A program made the translations under genes and the position numbers. Of a stretch of 64,000 nt of DNA, positions 14,807 through 26,706 are shown piece by piece (position 1 is the stretch's first letter; every line of letters starts with the position of its first letter). The stretch is from positions 2,836,001 to 2,900,000 of the forward strand of contig CM067538.1 of assembly GCA_034509925.1 (NCBI GenBank). The letters are read 5' to 3'. The stretch comes from Hirudinaria manillensis (Eukaryota > Annelida > Clitellata > Hirudinida > Hirudinidae). The notes below the pieces were generated by a model. That model was not told where the DNA came from. It ran no database searches and saw only the letters and a list, made by a program, of their open reading frames with translations.

Positions 14807-17502
14807 TCAACAATAAGTGTAATAAAAAATTAAATTTACTATAAAAATGGCAGTTTGTAAAAATAATAATAATAATAATAATAACAAGCGTTTCCGAACC
14901 TTTTTGAAGTCAATCATCTCCAAAGGCAATGATGTTTTGTTCAAAACTTTATCAGAACAATTGAAATCTTTGCTGAAGAAGTCGTAACTTGCCATCAAGT
15001 CAGGATCGATCTTGGCTTCTTTCAATCCTCCTGATAAAATTAAGTTTCATTTAATTTAAAATTATTTTTAATTACATTTTTATTTACATTATTTATTCAA
15101 ATATATATATAAATATATTCAATTTGGACAATTAATAATCTTCGGTTTAATCGTTAGAAAGGTTTCAGTTAGGTCTCTGACAACTTTAAGTTTGATTGAA
15201 TTTGGTTCTCCATCGTAGTAGTAGGCTTTATGAAATTTATACAAGTTCACTTAAATGAAGCAAAATATCATAAAATCAAACTAAAATTCAGAAAAATTTA
15301 TTGCTTACCTGTGCATAGGCTCACCAAAAGGCCGACAGTTACGGTGATAACGAAACCCAAGAAGGAATACAATAAATAGGAGAGAGAGTACATGACGTAC
15401 AGGGGATTCCTATTAAATTTTAAAATAACATTTATCAGATTTATCAGATGAAAATAAACTGATCGGGGCTTTGAAGCCTCAAGACATTGTCGATAATGTC
15501 GAGACCAAGACGGGTCGTGTCTTGCCTCGAGGCAGGGTTTGTCTCGATCCTGTGTTGACAAGATCTTGGTAGGAGATTGGACCGACTAATCTTAACAATA
15601 ATTTTAAGCATTATAAAATATTGAAACAATTACTTCATATAAGCTTCGGCATCTGAAGAATCGTTGAAGATGAATGTTGTTGATTCAAAAGTTGAATCGA
15701 TTTGAGTTGTCAAGTTGTCCATCAACTTGTTGATGTTGTTGTTGACTGTTGAGAAGTTGGAACACGACGATGTTGTCGTCGGAAGTATTTCGTTGTTTTG
15801 GTTGGTCAGAATGGAGCCTATTGCAACCCAGCAAGTCAGAACAATACCCGACACGCAACCCGCTATAGCTCCCTAAAAGCATAATTTTCTTCATTTCAGA
15901 ATAAATAAGACTTTCATAATAATTTCTCGAGTAATTTATCAATTGTAAACACATTTATACATGTTATATTCTTATCGTTGTTAATGTTTTTAATAGTATT
16001 AAAGGTGTGTTTATTTCTTTTAGTATTTTTACTATAAATATCTATTATAAACATATTCAAATGAAACCTTCGCGTTGGCACATCTGAAGAACATGCCCAT
16101 CATGAAAATCCCAAACAGGGGACCATAAATTGTGCCCGTCACAACGCTAACTGCCTGTTTATAAAACAAATTAATTTTATAAAACAAATTAATTTTATAA
16201 ATTCACGACTAAAATGTTGCTTCATATTCTGCATCACCTTATCTTTATCACTAATCACCGTAATCGTGATTAAAAATAAATTATTACAAATTATCAGCAA
16301 TAATTTCTAAAAAAAACGGTCGAAGTTTACATTTACTAATTTATTTTTATTTATTTATTTTCAAATTTATTTATTTACTAATTTAATTCGATTGCAATTC
16401 AAATGAAATTTGTCTTTAAACAGATTTTGTTTACAATTTACAATTTACTAGCAATCGATCCACGCACACTTCACACTCACCTGCAGTACGTGAGGACCCA
16501 AGAACTTTGTAAGGAATGCCATACCGATTGCAATTCCTCCAAAAATAACGACTGAAAAAAGAAATTCAAAATAAATTTTTAACGACAACCATCTTGTGAA
16601 TCATTCCCCTATATTTTAATTTATATTTTATTTTATTTTTATACAGGGTTGCACTTCAATGCTGAATAAGAAACGCTTAAATGAAAGTTCAAGGTCACTG
16701 AATACTAATTAAAAATCACTTACCAAGGATTTTTGTGACGAGAGCCTTCTTGGAGTCGTGAAGATGTTTGAAGAACTTTTTGAGGATGTCCTGCCAAGTC
16801 ACTGCAGCTGCCGAGTTCAACGAACTGGACATGGTACTGGAGTGATTAAATATTCATTAATATTTAAATATGTTAATCAAATATCAAATAATAGTAACGA
16901 TTAATATTAAAATACGTTAATTGCTAAAACAACCTCAGTGCTCCCCCGTACAGGACGGAAATGAACAATCCCGGAAATCCCGGATAATTTAGGACATCCA
17001 TTACGAAGTGAGGCAGCAGCTGTTAGAAAAGAAATCACCGAGGAATAAATTTATTTCTCGATTATTGGATGATTACAATCCGACCGATTCGAATGAGATT
17101 CAACTGTGAAAGTCTTTTTTCTTTTTTGTAATCATTCGAAGCGACCTTTTTATGTTAATGATTTTGAAGGCTTTAAGCAATAACTTTTTTATTTAAGCTG
17201 GAATATTTCGCTGTTTTTATATTTCAGACATTAGGATGAATGGACGGACCGATAAAAAGATCAACAGTTGTCACTTTTCGTGAGCGAGATGCAACACGTC
17301 TCTCACCTGATTAGCATTTGCAATCAGTTTTCCTTTTATTGGATCACATCCTTTTAGGTCGTAGAAGGCAAATATTACCAAACCAGAAGCAGTGGCCAAA
17401 GTCAAGATGATTGCCAGCAGGAACACGTTGATTATCAGAGACCTTTAGTGATAGCGATGAACTTTTACTCAACTTAAATACTTAAATATCAAGCAAAGTA
17501 AA

Positions 17503-17533
<31 letters not shown>

Positions 17534-20290
17534 TAATAATAATAAGAAGAAGAAGAAGAAGAAGATACGTTCACTTTGAATGTATTGCGTACCATCTCGC
17601 TTTTCCAAGCGTTGGAAGAGCACAGTATCTCTGGACAGTGGTTTGTCCAACCCCCATTGCGGAGAATGCAATGAACACCCCGTTGATGAATGCTGACCAA
17701 AATGTTGTCCTAATCGTCGGGTTAGGATCCATGCTGGGAATTAACAATAAAATGTTATTTATTTGTGACATTTATTTTTAAAAAATGCTTAAATTAACTT
17801 TTCAAATTTAGAAATCAAACTCGCAGGAATTTGATTTAGCTTTCGAACTTGTATTGAAAACCTCATTAAAGCTCATAAAGACAGACGGTAAATTCAATTT
17901 ATTAAACAATTCCATTTAGAATTTCTTATAAATCGATAGTTTTTCCCAAAAAGATTTGTTTTATATTTATTTAAACCTAAAATGAATGTTTAAACATCGT
18001 AATCAGAATTAAAAAAAAATAAATATATAAAAAAAACATAAACCTAATGCCTCACTTGAAAAATTCAATCCTTCCATTGAAGTCATTTCTCCTCCAAACT
18101 TCTGCCACTCCACCGACCTTGAGGATTCCCTGACAATCGAAGATCGAATTGAAATCATTGGCAACTTTCAATTTCAAGAAACCAATCAATTGATCAAACC
18201 TGGATGACAACGGCCATCATACCGACGAGAACACATCCTCCCTGAAAGACATCCGTCCAAATGACTGCCTTCATTCCGCCCTGCAACCAATGATTCTCGG
18301 TGAATGGTTGTCAATGAATGGTTATCAGTGAGTGATTGTCAGTGAATGTCAGACAACGAAGACGACGACGAAGAGATTGTCGGATGTACTAACGAGGGTG
18401 GTGTAGATGATGGCCACGATGGATGAAAACATGATGGACACCCAGGTGGGCAACCCTGCCACAGCCTCCAGGGCAACTGATGGGGCGTACAAAACTATAC
18501 CCAGTTGAACCGTCTGTTGAAAATTATATTATTTTCAGTATAGCTTGTCAAGTGGATTTTATCAATAGGTTTTTAACACATCATTTGAACATAGACATTT
18601 GTAAAGAGTTCATAATTAAAATGAATAATTTCAAAATAATATCTTTCAATAAGCAAGCAACCCACCGAAAATATAAGCATGGCAATGGATCCAGTTAACT
18701 TCACTGCTTTTGAATTGTACCTCAATTCTAAATACTACGAATTTCAAATAAATTCAAATTGAAAATATTTGATTGCACTAACAAATTACAAATTATATTA
18801 ATTAATCAATAATAAGCTGTAAATAATAAATAAAAATAATTACTAAACTCTAGCGTTAACATTGATTGTAAATAAAACAATATCATTGACTACCACCAAC
18901 TTCGAATGAACTCGTGACTTGCAGTTTGAAAAATATTGGGACGATGAAGACGATGCTGAAAATGGTGGCGCACAGTTGACCCAAAACCACGACCCAGAAT
19001 TGAGTCCCTCTCGTGTACACCTCGGCTGATTGACCTGAAAGAGGTCGCATAATTTATGTTAATGAGCACCTAAGAATGTACGTAGGAACGGCCGAAACAG
19101 AAATTCAGGTCGTTGACGCTTTGAGAAGTACGTAATCGTCTCGACATAAAAGAAATGCTAATTTAAATATTAATGAGCAGCCATAATCGTTTACTTGGAA
19201 TTTATGTTCACTGATTACCTATAAATTGTCTAATGAGTGTGGATTTTCCCGGGTTAAAATAAGAAATGGCACTGTCAATAACTCATTGAGATGAGACCGG
19301 TGTGCTTAAGGAGACTTTGTGACAATAGCTTTAATATATAATAATATTTAATAAATAAATAAATAAATGTTTTGATAAATAGATAAATAAATAAAATAGT
19401 TCATCTATTCTATGTAAAGCGTCCGTTAATTGTTGTGGTTTAAATTGAAAAATGTGAAGCAAAATTATGTAAAGACCACCATTTTGTAATACGTAAACAA
19501 CTTTCTGGCCTCATCATTAGTGGGTGTCGCAGAGTAGATTTATTAATTTCTTTGCTCCCAGAAATAATGGTTTCAGAGAATCGCTATTCTGGTCTAATGC
19601 CAACTAGCTGAGCCCGTTTATGAGATAAATGCTCTCAAATTAGGAACTAAACAAGCTATTGTTTTTGAGAAGTACAGGCAATAAAAAGTCATTTTAGCTT
19701 TTAGATACCTGGACGACGTTTGTAAATAACAACGATGTGGAGCATTTTTAACCACAAATATCATTCCAAATCTATTTTTAGATATCATTCCACGGCTGTA
19801 CACACAAGAACAATATTTGACTTTTTTGTCGATTTATATTTAAATAAAAAATTTAAAAAAGTTTCGGTAATTTATGTTTAATTGAAAACGTTCCAATTGT
19901 GAAGTTGACCTTGTAATTGAGAGACGAAATAGTAATTTATTCTACTTTTAAGTTTAACACGAAAACATTGAGGGTCTCACGAATAATAATATAAACACTA
20001 CAAATGATCACGTAAACAATATTTTACCTAATATGCCATGCTGGCTGTTTTTAAAAATAATGCTGTTACTAAATAATGGTCTCTGTTAACTCACCCAAAA
20101 TTACAATGGCGCTGAGAAAAGAGAGAGTGATTGAAATGGCCACAGGGAGGGTTTGAAGTTTCCTGTCACCCATGAGAAATTCTTCCGTCGTCTTCTGCTT
20201 CCCTCCCCTGAATGCATGGTAGAGACCGATGGAAAGGGATAGTACCAGGAAGAGTACGAAGATGATGTAGTCCAGGTAGTGGAAACCCAT
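14807..20290 (-). CDS. Sodium-coupled solute transporter, SLC5 family (SMVT/SMCT-like)
   Basis: Multi-pass plasma-membrane symporter of the sodium:solute symporter fold. About 15 exons lie near 20290-20095, 19035-18900, 18725-18665, 18515-18395, 18283-18200, 18131-18060, 17740-17575, 17443-17309, 17022-16934, 16838-16725, 16551-16482, 16155-16067, 15875-15630, 15415-15308 and 15031-14807; most borders are approximate. Family motifs: LDYIIFVLFLVLSLSIGLY (TM1), EEFLMGDRKLQTLPVAIS, AEVYTRGTQFW, IVLYAPSVALEAV, GGMKAVIWTDVFQGG, DPNPTIRTTFWS, GVGQTTVQRY and TIYGPLFGIFMMGMFF. An exon at 15.6-15.8 kb carries a Ser/Thr/Asn-rich loop with potential N-glycosylation sites. The sum is about 630 aa, close to SLC5A6, A8 and A12. 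Substrate (biotin/pantothenate versus monocarboxylate or iodide) cannot be decided. The C terminus includes a poly-Leu run from a TTA repeat. Confidence 0.88.
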
Positions 20291-20585
20291 TGTCCAGAAG
20301 TTGAACTTGAAAATCCGTTGTCAGATTGAGAACACTTTATGGACTTTAATGAACTTTCGATTCGCAAGAGAAATCTGATTTAAAATGCAGATACAATGAT
20401 TGAACGAGGAGAGGACGACAACGACGATTGAACGTGCAATTAAGAAACAATGTTACACTTCATTACAAACTTTCAAACCTTCCGTTCAAACTCAGGTGGG
20501 AAACAAAAGCGCGATGAAAAACGACGCAGTGTTGAGCATTATTGAAATGCATTATAATTATTTTTAATAATCTATACGAAATATA

Positions 20586-20739
20586 AAGTTATACACTGCA
20601 TTTTCCGCCGGATATAAATCATTTAATTTTTTATCTATTTATTAATTAAATTAAAATGAACAAACTTATACATTGCATTTTCTGTCGGATACAATTCATT
20701 TAATTTTTTTTATCTATTTATTAATTAAATTAAAATGAA
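20586..20739. repeat. Two-copy tandem duplication, about 77 bp
   Basis: 20586-20660 and 20662-20739 share the order TATACA(C/T)TGCATTTTC, CGGATA, then ATTTAATTTTTT, TATCTATTTATTAATT and AAATTAAAATGAA. They differ by a few substitutions and a 3-base length change in the T run. Confidence 0.8.
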
Positions 20740-21399
20740 ACTCACCGTCGTTCGTCTCAAAGATGTCGAAGAATTTGGCCATATGTGACGAATATATATA
20801 ACAACGTAACAACGAGGAAGTTACCTCCCAGTACCATAATTGCCCTCTTGCTCTCATTTTCAAACCTTCAGAAGTTATACAGCCCAAGACATTTTCATCT
20901 TTGTCAGGAAAGTCAATTATCAACTTTAATCCGAATAGAAACAGGATGATTATGATACAATTGTAATTAAACACAAACTTTAATTTAAGAATTATATAAT
21001 TAGAAATAAAAAAAAAAACGAAAGATCTATCGTTCGCCATGACTCAAGTCTCTTCTAATCACGTGTCGCCTATTTCCTGTGACGAAACGTGATTCCGAAG
21101 AATCATCGAAGTTAATTGATTACCGGGAGAGGTAAAAATAAAGACCTGCTTTTAAGTGAAGGCGTCGATGAAGATTCGTACATCCCTGGTGATTCAATTG
21201 GGAAGTTACTAGAAGGATGATTAGGAGTCATCTTCATTTGACGTTCTCATAAATGACCAAACGACTGGATGAAGGACCCTTATTTAGACCTTAAGCCAGC
21301 CCTACCCATATCCTACCCAAACCCTACCCAAATCATATACAGACCCTATCCTAATCATACACTTCTTCCTAACCCTGGAAATCCATGGAAACGGATAAA

Positions 21400-21438
21400 A
21401 CTTGTGCCTGTGTGTTGTCTTTTGCCTGTCACTTATCC
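21400..21438 (-). repeat. Dispersed inverted-repeat-element end (single end)
   Basis: This stretch, read on the minus strand, gives TGGATAAGTGACAGGCAAAA followed by GACAAC. It matches, with one substitution in the shared core, the terminal repeats of the element at 40,973-41,138. The neighbouring bases to 21,270 are rich in CCCTACCC-like runs, echoing the GGGT-rich interior of that element. No second inverted end was found here, so this copy looks truncated. Confidence 0.45.
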
Positions 21439-22258
21439 ACGGTTCCGACCGGCCCACCTTTTGCAGACAACAAAACGCTTTCAAATGTTCTTCACTGTTG
21501 ACTATCAACGCATCCACAACAACCGATATTTAAATCACTTTTTCAGCTAAAAGGAGAAAATTACTTGCAAAGCTTTCTGATTTAATATTCACGAATTCGT
21601 GTTTATTATTCTGTCAGACACGAAAAGGAAACTTATGGTTAAAAAGCTAGACAAAAATTAGAGATCTTTTAAAGTGTTGATAATGGTGTTGTAACATGAT
21701 AAGCTTTATCATAAAAACAACTCTTGGCCTCTTAGCTGACTTCAAGCTATAAAAAATATTCATAAAATTCTAGGACAGCTTTGTTCTCAGATAGCATTTC
21801 CGAACTTCTTCTATCTTGAATATCTAATTGTCATCCTAAATACATTCTAATTATTGGGCCATTATCTCACTTAAAGATCACAGCGTGTCAAAGGCAAACG
21901 TTCCTGAGATAATTCAATTCATTGATGACTCAATTGATTTTTTTGTGGACAATTTCTGCAATTTATTTATTTATTTTTTAAATGGGAAAAAATAAAATCG
22001 TGGAAAACAAATCGAAACTTCCGCTTTTCCGAGACTCATTTATTTCTCGAGACAAACATTTTCTTTGTATTTACAATGTTAATTGTTTTAAATTCCTTAG
22101 AGATGTAAATAAATTATAAAATATATGCAAAAAAGGAAGCAATAATCTTTTATCTTTAATCATTCCTAATGAGCGTAATTTCCCCATGATAAATTAGCGT
22201 TTGTCTCTGAATAATCATATTATACAACCCGGCTGATGCCAATGTTGAAACAGGTCAT

Positions 22259-22314
22259 TATCATCATCATCATCATCAGCATCGTCGTCGTCGTCGTCAT
22301 CATCATCATCATTA
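22259..22314. repeat. (ATC/GTC)n trinucleotide repeat
   Basis: Direct reading shows an ATC run, an interior GTC run and ATC again. Confidence 0.85.
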
Positions 22315-23353
22315 TTCCCAATATTGTTAATAATAATATATTAATAATTATTATTAATCTAAATTATTATAATATCATTCACTAATCAAACTATTATTTA
22401 CCACGTTTACCATCTTATAATATTGAGATTATTATTTAAAACAATTATTGCTATTTACAGAGGGCAATTAATTGTAATAAAACGCTTACGAAAAGACCTT
22501 GAGGAGTCCAGACTACTCATGAATATTAATTAGAGAAAATTATTATTTGTTAACAACTATATTATGTTTAATTATATCGTACTTAAGTTGACCGTTACAA
22601 TTGATTATAATCTCCGATGGTAATTACACTACATATTACATTGCACTGCATTTGGATTTTAACTTAACCGTCTAAGAAACGATACAAAATCGTAACAATT
22701 GTTACGTCTAACAATTTTCAGAACACGAATTCATACGTGGCTGACAAACTTTAACAAACTTTATAATTTTTTTCTTATAAAATGTTCTCAAATCAATCAC
22801 AAGAGCAAAATATACTCCATATACTCATATACTCCAGACAATGGAGTAACCATCTGTTTTCTCCCCTTTCACTTTGCTAACCAGATGATAATATCACCTT
22901 CCACAAAATACTTGCATTCAAGGGACCATAATCAAAGACCTAAATTTGGATTAGACTCTCGCCCTATTGCAAAACGCTTATGCAATGTATTAACGTTGTA
23001 AATACATTGACTGACAGTAGTACAACCAAGAGATGATCACATTCACTTTATTGTAAATTTTAACCAATAAGTATTTTAGATGCGTCCACCATAAACTTTC
23101 AGGCAGATTAAGTAATATTCATACAATGTAATCTCATGTTCATAAATTGCTTTAAGACTTTTCCAATAATTTATGAAATAAAATCGAAAAATGTTGCTTT
23201 AAACGTGAATGGATTTATTAAAACTGTTTTATATTGAAACAAAAATGTCTATTTTAGACTTTAGTTAATGGATTATTAAAATTGACCATTTAAAAATATT
23301 AGTTTCATTTAATCTGTCAATCTTCTTCATTATTCGGAATCAGGCGATATGTC

Positions 23354-24253
23354 TCAGTTGTAATCAAGGAACTCTGAATCGTACAAAAAGAGCCTTTCAT
23401 TGAAGGTGGAATATTGCAGCCTGCTGAGAGACGAGAAATTCGTCAGGTAAACATTGCTCGTAAATCTGTTTGCGAAGAATCTATCAAAGTTAATTCTAGT
23501 TGGATCCTCATCTCTTCTGATTTCAATCCTCAAGATGCAGTGAATGTCCTTGAACTTTCTCATCATCAGGACGTGATCTTTATCGATGCGATCCAAATAA
23601 TTCCCTTCCGATGTACTCCAGAGTCCGTTTAAGAACTCGACATAATCGTCTGCACGATCGAAATCAGGCTCGTCGTAGTACAAATCTTCGTCCGTCAACA
23701 GCACTTGGATGTCTGCGCCTGGAAGTCTGAGAAAGACGATGACCCTAGAGAAATTGTACTCAAAGGACTGGAAGATGGCAAATCTTTCTCCAAGATAGGA
23801 TGGATTCAGAGCACTGTAGCCACACATGCGATCAACGTCGTACATTGTGTCGAGGTGCAGTTGCGAATCCAACATGAATTGGATGAACCTTCTCCATTCT
23901 TCGCTTTCGACTTTATTCAAAAAGTCCTTCAAGATTGGATCGTTGAGTTCGCATTTTGTGTGGCCATTGAAAAGCGTTCGTTTAACTTCCCCTTCGAAGT
24001 TAGTTTTCGAATATATGACCAATTGAGATTCTGTGCGACAATACGGACAATTAAGTTCATTCGAGCTGTTTCTCCAGTGTTTCATGCAACTGGAACAAGT
24101 GATGTGATTGCACTTCTCCAGTATGGCCACTTCCAGGTCCTTCAACGGACGGTCGCAGATGTAACATTCGGCATTCGATTCTATCTCGGAGTTCGAAGGA
24201 AGAGTTGTTCTGATGCAATGTACTTTTTCACACGTCTGGTGTTCCATTTTCAT
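23354..24253 (-). CDS. RING-finger protein, array copy 1
   Basis: Intronless 299-aa protein. A canonical C3HC4 RING occupies residues 30-72: C30-x2-C33-x14-C48-x-H50-x2-C53-x2-C56-x12-C69-x2-C72, so all eight zinc ligands are present. RING proteins of this type are usually E3 ubiquitin ligases; that activity is inferred. The C-terminal 225 residues are acidic and aromatic-rich (for example LTDEDLYYDEPDFDRADDY) and match no domain I recognise; there is no B-box, signal peptide or membrane segment. Compared with copy 3 it has I24, S169 and N299. A TATA box lies 46 bases upstream at 24299-24308. Met3 is an alternative start (ATGAAAATG). This is the terminal copy at the 3' side of the array, and its downstream flank differs from the other four. 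Confidence 0.92.
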   Translation of the reverse strand: MKMEHQTCEKVHCIRTTLPSNSEIESNAECYICDRPLKDLEVAILEKCNHITCSSCMKHWRNSSNELNCPYCRTESQLVIYSKTNFEGEVKRTLFNGHTKCELNDPILKDFLNKVESEEWRRFIQFMLDSQLHLDTMYDVDRMCGYSALNPSYLGERFAIFQSFEYNFSRVIVFLRLPGADIQVLLTDEDLYYDEPDFDRADDYVEFLNGLWSTSEGNYLDRIDKDHVLMMRKFKDIHCILRIEIRRDEDPTRINFDRFFANRFTSNVYLTNFSSLSRLQYSTFNERLFLYDSEFLDYN

Positions 24254-24298
24254 ATATTGACTTCTGATAACCTGTGATGACTTAGTGTTATATTCTAC

Positions 24299-24308
24299 TT
24301 TTTATATA
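24299..24308 (-). promoter_or_regulatory. Conserved TATA box of the RING array (copy 1; four equivalents)
   Basis: TATATAAAAA on the minus strand, about 46-50 bases before each ATG. Equivalent sites are 26752-26761, 29205-29214, 31814-31823 and 34531-34540. A second TATA-like TATATAAATAG follows a few bases further upstream in every unit. The block from the ATG through about 120 bases upstream is almost invariant among copies, so all five should be transcribed under the same control. A start site about 30 bases downstream would leave a 5' UTR of only about 20 bases. Confidence 0.7.
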
Positions 24309-25806
24309 CTATTTATATACTAAGGTTTATGTTTGATACGACAGCAGTTGATGTTCACCATTCTATGTTGCGCGTCGAGGCGCAATTAAAAGTTTCTGAA
24401 TATAATTACAAAATAATTATAAATAATGATTAATTTTTTAATGTAATAGAAGTTACATTTTTTGTTTAAATTTTTTTCATTTATTTTATATGAATATAAC
24501 AGAATAAATTAATAAATAACAATTAGTTAATTGAATGTTTTGTTGATAAATTGTTGTATATCTCTGCTCCTAGTTAAATACATTTTTTCAAATTACGCGG
24601 TAAAAACATGAAGTGAAAGCAACAGAATTCATTGTAAAATTTCTATCAAGAATTTTGATAACTTTAATTTCGGCATAAATCTTTTGGGTATTTTGTTTTT
24701 TCCTCTTTCGGAGTTTGATTGAAAAGGTTGTGTTGGTTGATTAATAAATTTGGACTTTGTTTCCAGTAAATGGCTATTTTACTGTTTATATAAATGCAAT
24801 TAATTGAAAGAAATAGAAACTCAAATTGATGAAGCACCAATAAGTAATCCTCAAAGTAGTTATCACATCCTTAATTGTTTCAGCCTTGATCTGCTGACGC
24901 TCTATGGGGTTGGATAGCACCCGAAGATCAGTTATAATATAACCAATAGCAGTGATGGGGTACTTGATACTAGTACTTTTATTCGATTTTAGATACTTGG
25001 GACGTGAGTACTTGTTTCAGAGTCATTAAAAAGCATAAAACATAAAGTTAAGCATATAACATGAAGTTGTAAACACTCAACTTAGGCATCTTATTAATAA
25101 AAAGTAGATAAAACAGGTAAAGTTAATTAGACATGAACTGTTATAAATTCTGAATATAAAACTGCGGTAATGGTATCAAATGACAAAAAAAGGACTTAAA
25201 AAATTGACATAATCGATTTATATCCAAAATACGTTTTCAAGTCTCGTCGGCCCTTGTTCTTGCGCTTGAAAACTCTGGTTCTTGTGAATGCACTCAAATC
25301 TTGAATTTTGGGTCTCTAGCACTTTTAGTCGTACTTGGGTGTCGAGTAGACGTAAAGTTACATGTATTTGGTCCTTGTACCCATCTCAAATGCAGCAGAA
25401 ATAATGTCCAGTTAACTGATAATCAGGTACAGAAAATGAAACAGCAACAACATGACAGTGTTTGTTAATTATATTTTAGCAACATACATATCACTTATTA
25501 CATATTGTATATCATTTATAGATGGGTAATATGGGATTGGCGCCCACACTTATTTTAATACACAAAATTACGTCAAGTCAATAATATTTTTACAAATAGA
25601 TTGCAACAATTGAAATGAATATTTAAAAATGAAGTCAGATTTGAAAATATATTTTATAATGTTTTATTGTAGAGTAAAATTAATTTAAATATGACTTGAT
25701 TGGCTATTGTGGCAGCTCTAATCAAAAGTCGATCTTCTTCAATCTCTGCTAACACTCTAATAAAGTCTTTAAAACTTGTTCGCAAAAATTCAACAGGTGA
25801 AATATC

Positions 25807-26706
25807 TCAGTGGTAATCAAGGAATTCTAAATCGTACAAAAAGAGCCTTTCATTGAAGGTGGAATATTGCAGCCTGCTGAGAGACGAGAAATTCGTCAGG
25901 TAAACATTGCTCGTGAATCTGTTTGCGAAGAATCTATCAAAGTTAATTCTAGTTGGATCCTCATCTCTTCTGATTTCAATCCTCAAGATGCAGTGAATGT
26001 TCTTGAACTTTCTCATCATCAGGACGTGATCTTTATCGATGCGATCCAAATAATTCCCTTCCGATGTGCTCCAGAGTCCGTTTAAGAACTCAACATAATC
26101 GTCTGCACGATCGAAATCAGGCTCGTCGTAGTACAAATCTTCGTCCGTCAACAGCACTTGGATGTCTGCGCCTGGAAGTCTGAGAAAGACGATGACCCTA
26201 GAGAAATTGTACTCAAAGGACTGGAAGATGGCAAATCTTTCTCCAAGATAGGATGGATTCAGAGCACTATAGCCACACATGCGATCAACGTCGTACATTG
26301 TGTCGAGGTGCAGTTGCGAATCCAACATGAATTGGATGAACCTTCTCCATTCTTCGCTTTCGACTTTATTCAAAAAGTCCTTCAAGATTGGATCGTTGAG
26401 TTCGCATTTTGTGTGGCCATTGAAAAGCGTTCGTTTATCTTCCCCTTCGAAGTTAGTTTTCGAATATATGACCAATTGAGATTCTGTGCGACAATACGGA
26501 CAATTAAGTTCATTCGAGCTGTTTCTCCAGTGTTTCATGCAACTGGAACAAGTGATGTGATTGCACTTCTCCAGTATGGCCACTTCCAAGTCCTTCAACG
26601 GACGGTCGCAGATGTAACATTCGGCGTTCGATTCCATCTCGGAGTTCGAAGGAAGAGTTGTTCTGATGCAATGTACTTTTTCACACGCCTGGTGCTCCAT
26701 TTTCAT
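25807..26706 (-). CDS. RING-finger protein, array copy 2
   Basis: Intact 299-aa intronless paralogue with the full C3HC4 RING. Relative to copy 3 it carries A7, D90, S169, N236 and L292; none touches a zinc ligand. S169 is shared with copy 1 and N236 with copies 4 and 5, a mosaic pattern. TATA at 26752-26761. It ends in TGA at 25807-25809. Function as in copy 1. Confidence 0.92.
   Translation of the reverse strand: MKMEHQACEKVHCIRTTLPSNSEMESNAECYICDRPLKDLEVAILEKCNHITCSSCMKHWRNSSNELNCPYCRTESQLVIYSKTNFEGEDKRTLFNGHTKCELNDPILKDFLNKVESEEWRRFIQFMLDSQLHLDTMYDVDRMCGYSALNPSYLGERFAIFQSFEYNFSRVIVFLRLPGADIQVLLTDEDLYYDEPDFDRADDYVEFLNGLWSTSEGNYLDRIDKDHVLMMRKFKNIHCILRIEIRRDEDPTRINFDRFFANRFTSNVYLTNFSSLSRLQYSTFNERLFLYDLEFLDYH

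Larger units (their letters stand above)
20291..23340. other. Intergenic region between SLC5 gene and RING array
   Basis: No supported gene. It holds a tandem duplication at 20586-20739, a dispersed-repeat fragment at 21400-21438 and an ATC/GTC tract at 22259-22314. An ORF at 20714-21040 on the minus strand overlaps the duplication, is hydrophobic and shows no family resemblance. Confidence 0.5.

Noticed and set aside
20714-21040. 108-aa minus-strand ORF upstream of the SLC5 gene
   Set aside because: It overlaps a local tandem duplication, is AT-driven and hydrophobic, and matches no family.
21302-21362. CCTACCC-type runs considered as interstitial telomere repeats
   Set aside because: Units are irregular and do not follow TTAGGG/CCCTAA.
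23705-24277. Antisense 190-191-aa ORFs opposite RING copies 1, 2, 3 and 5
   Set aside because: They mirror the coding strand, and the same frame is broken by a stop near 31,436 in copy 4. No family resemblance; treated as shadows.
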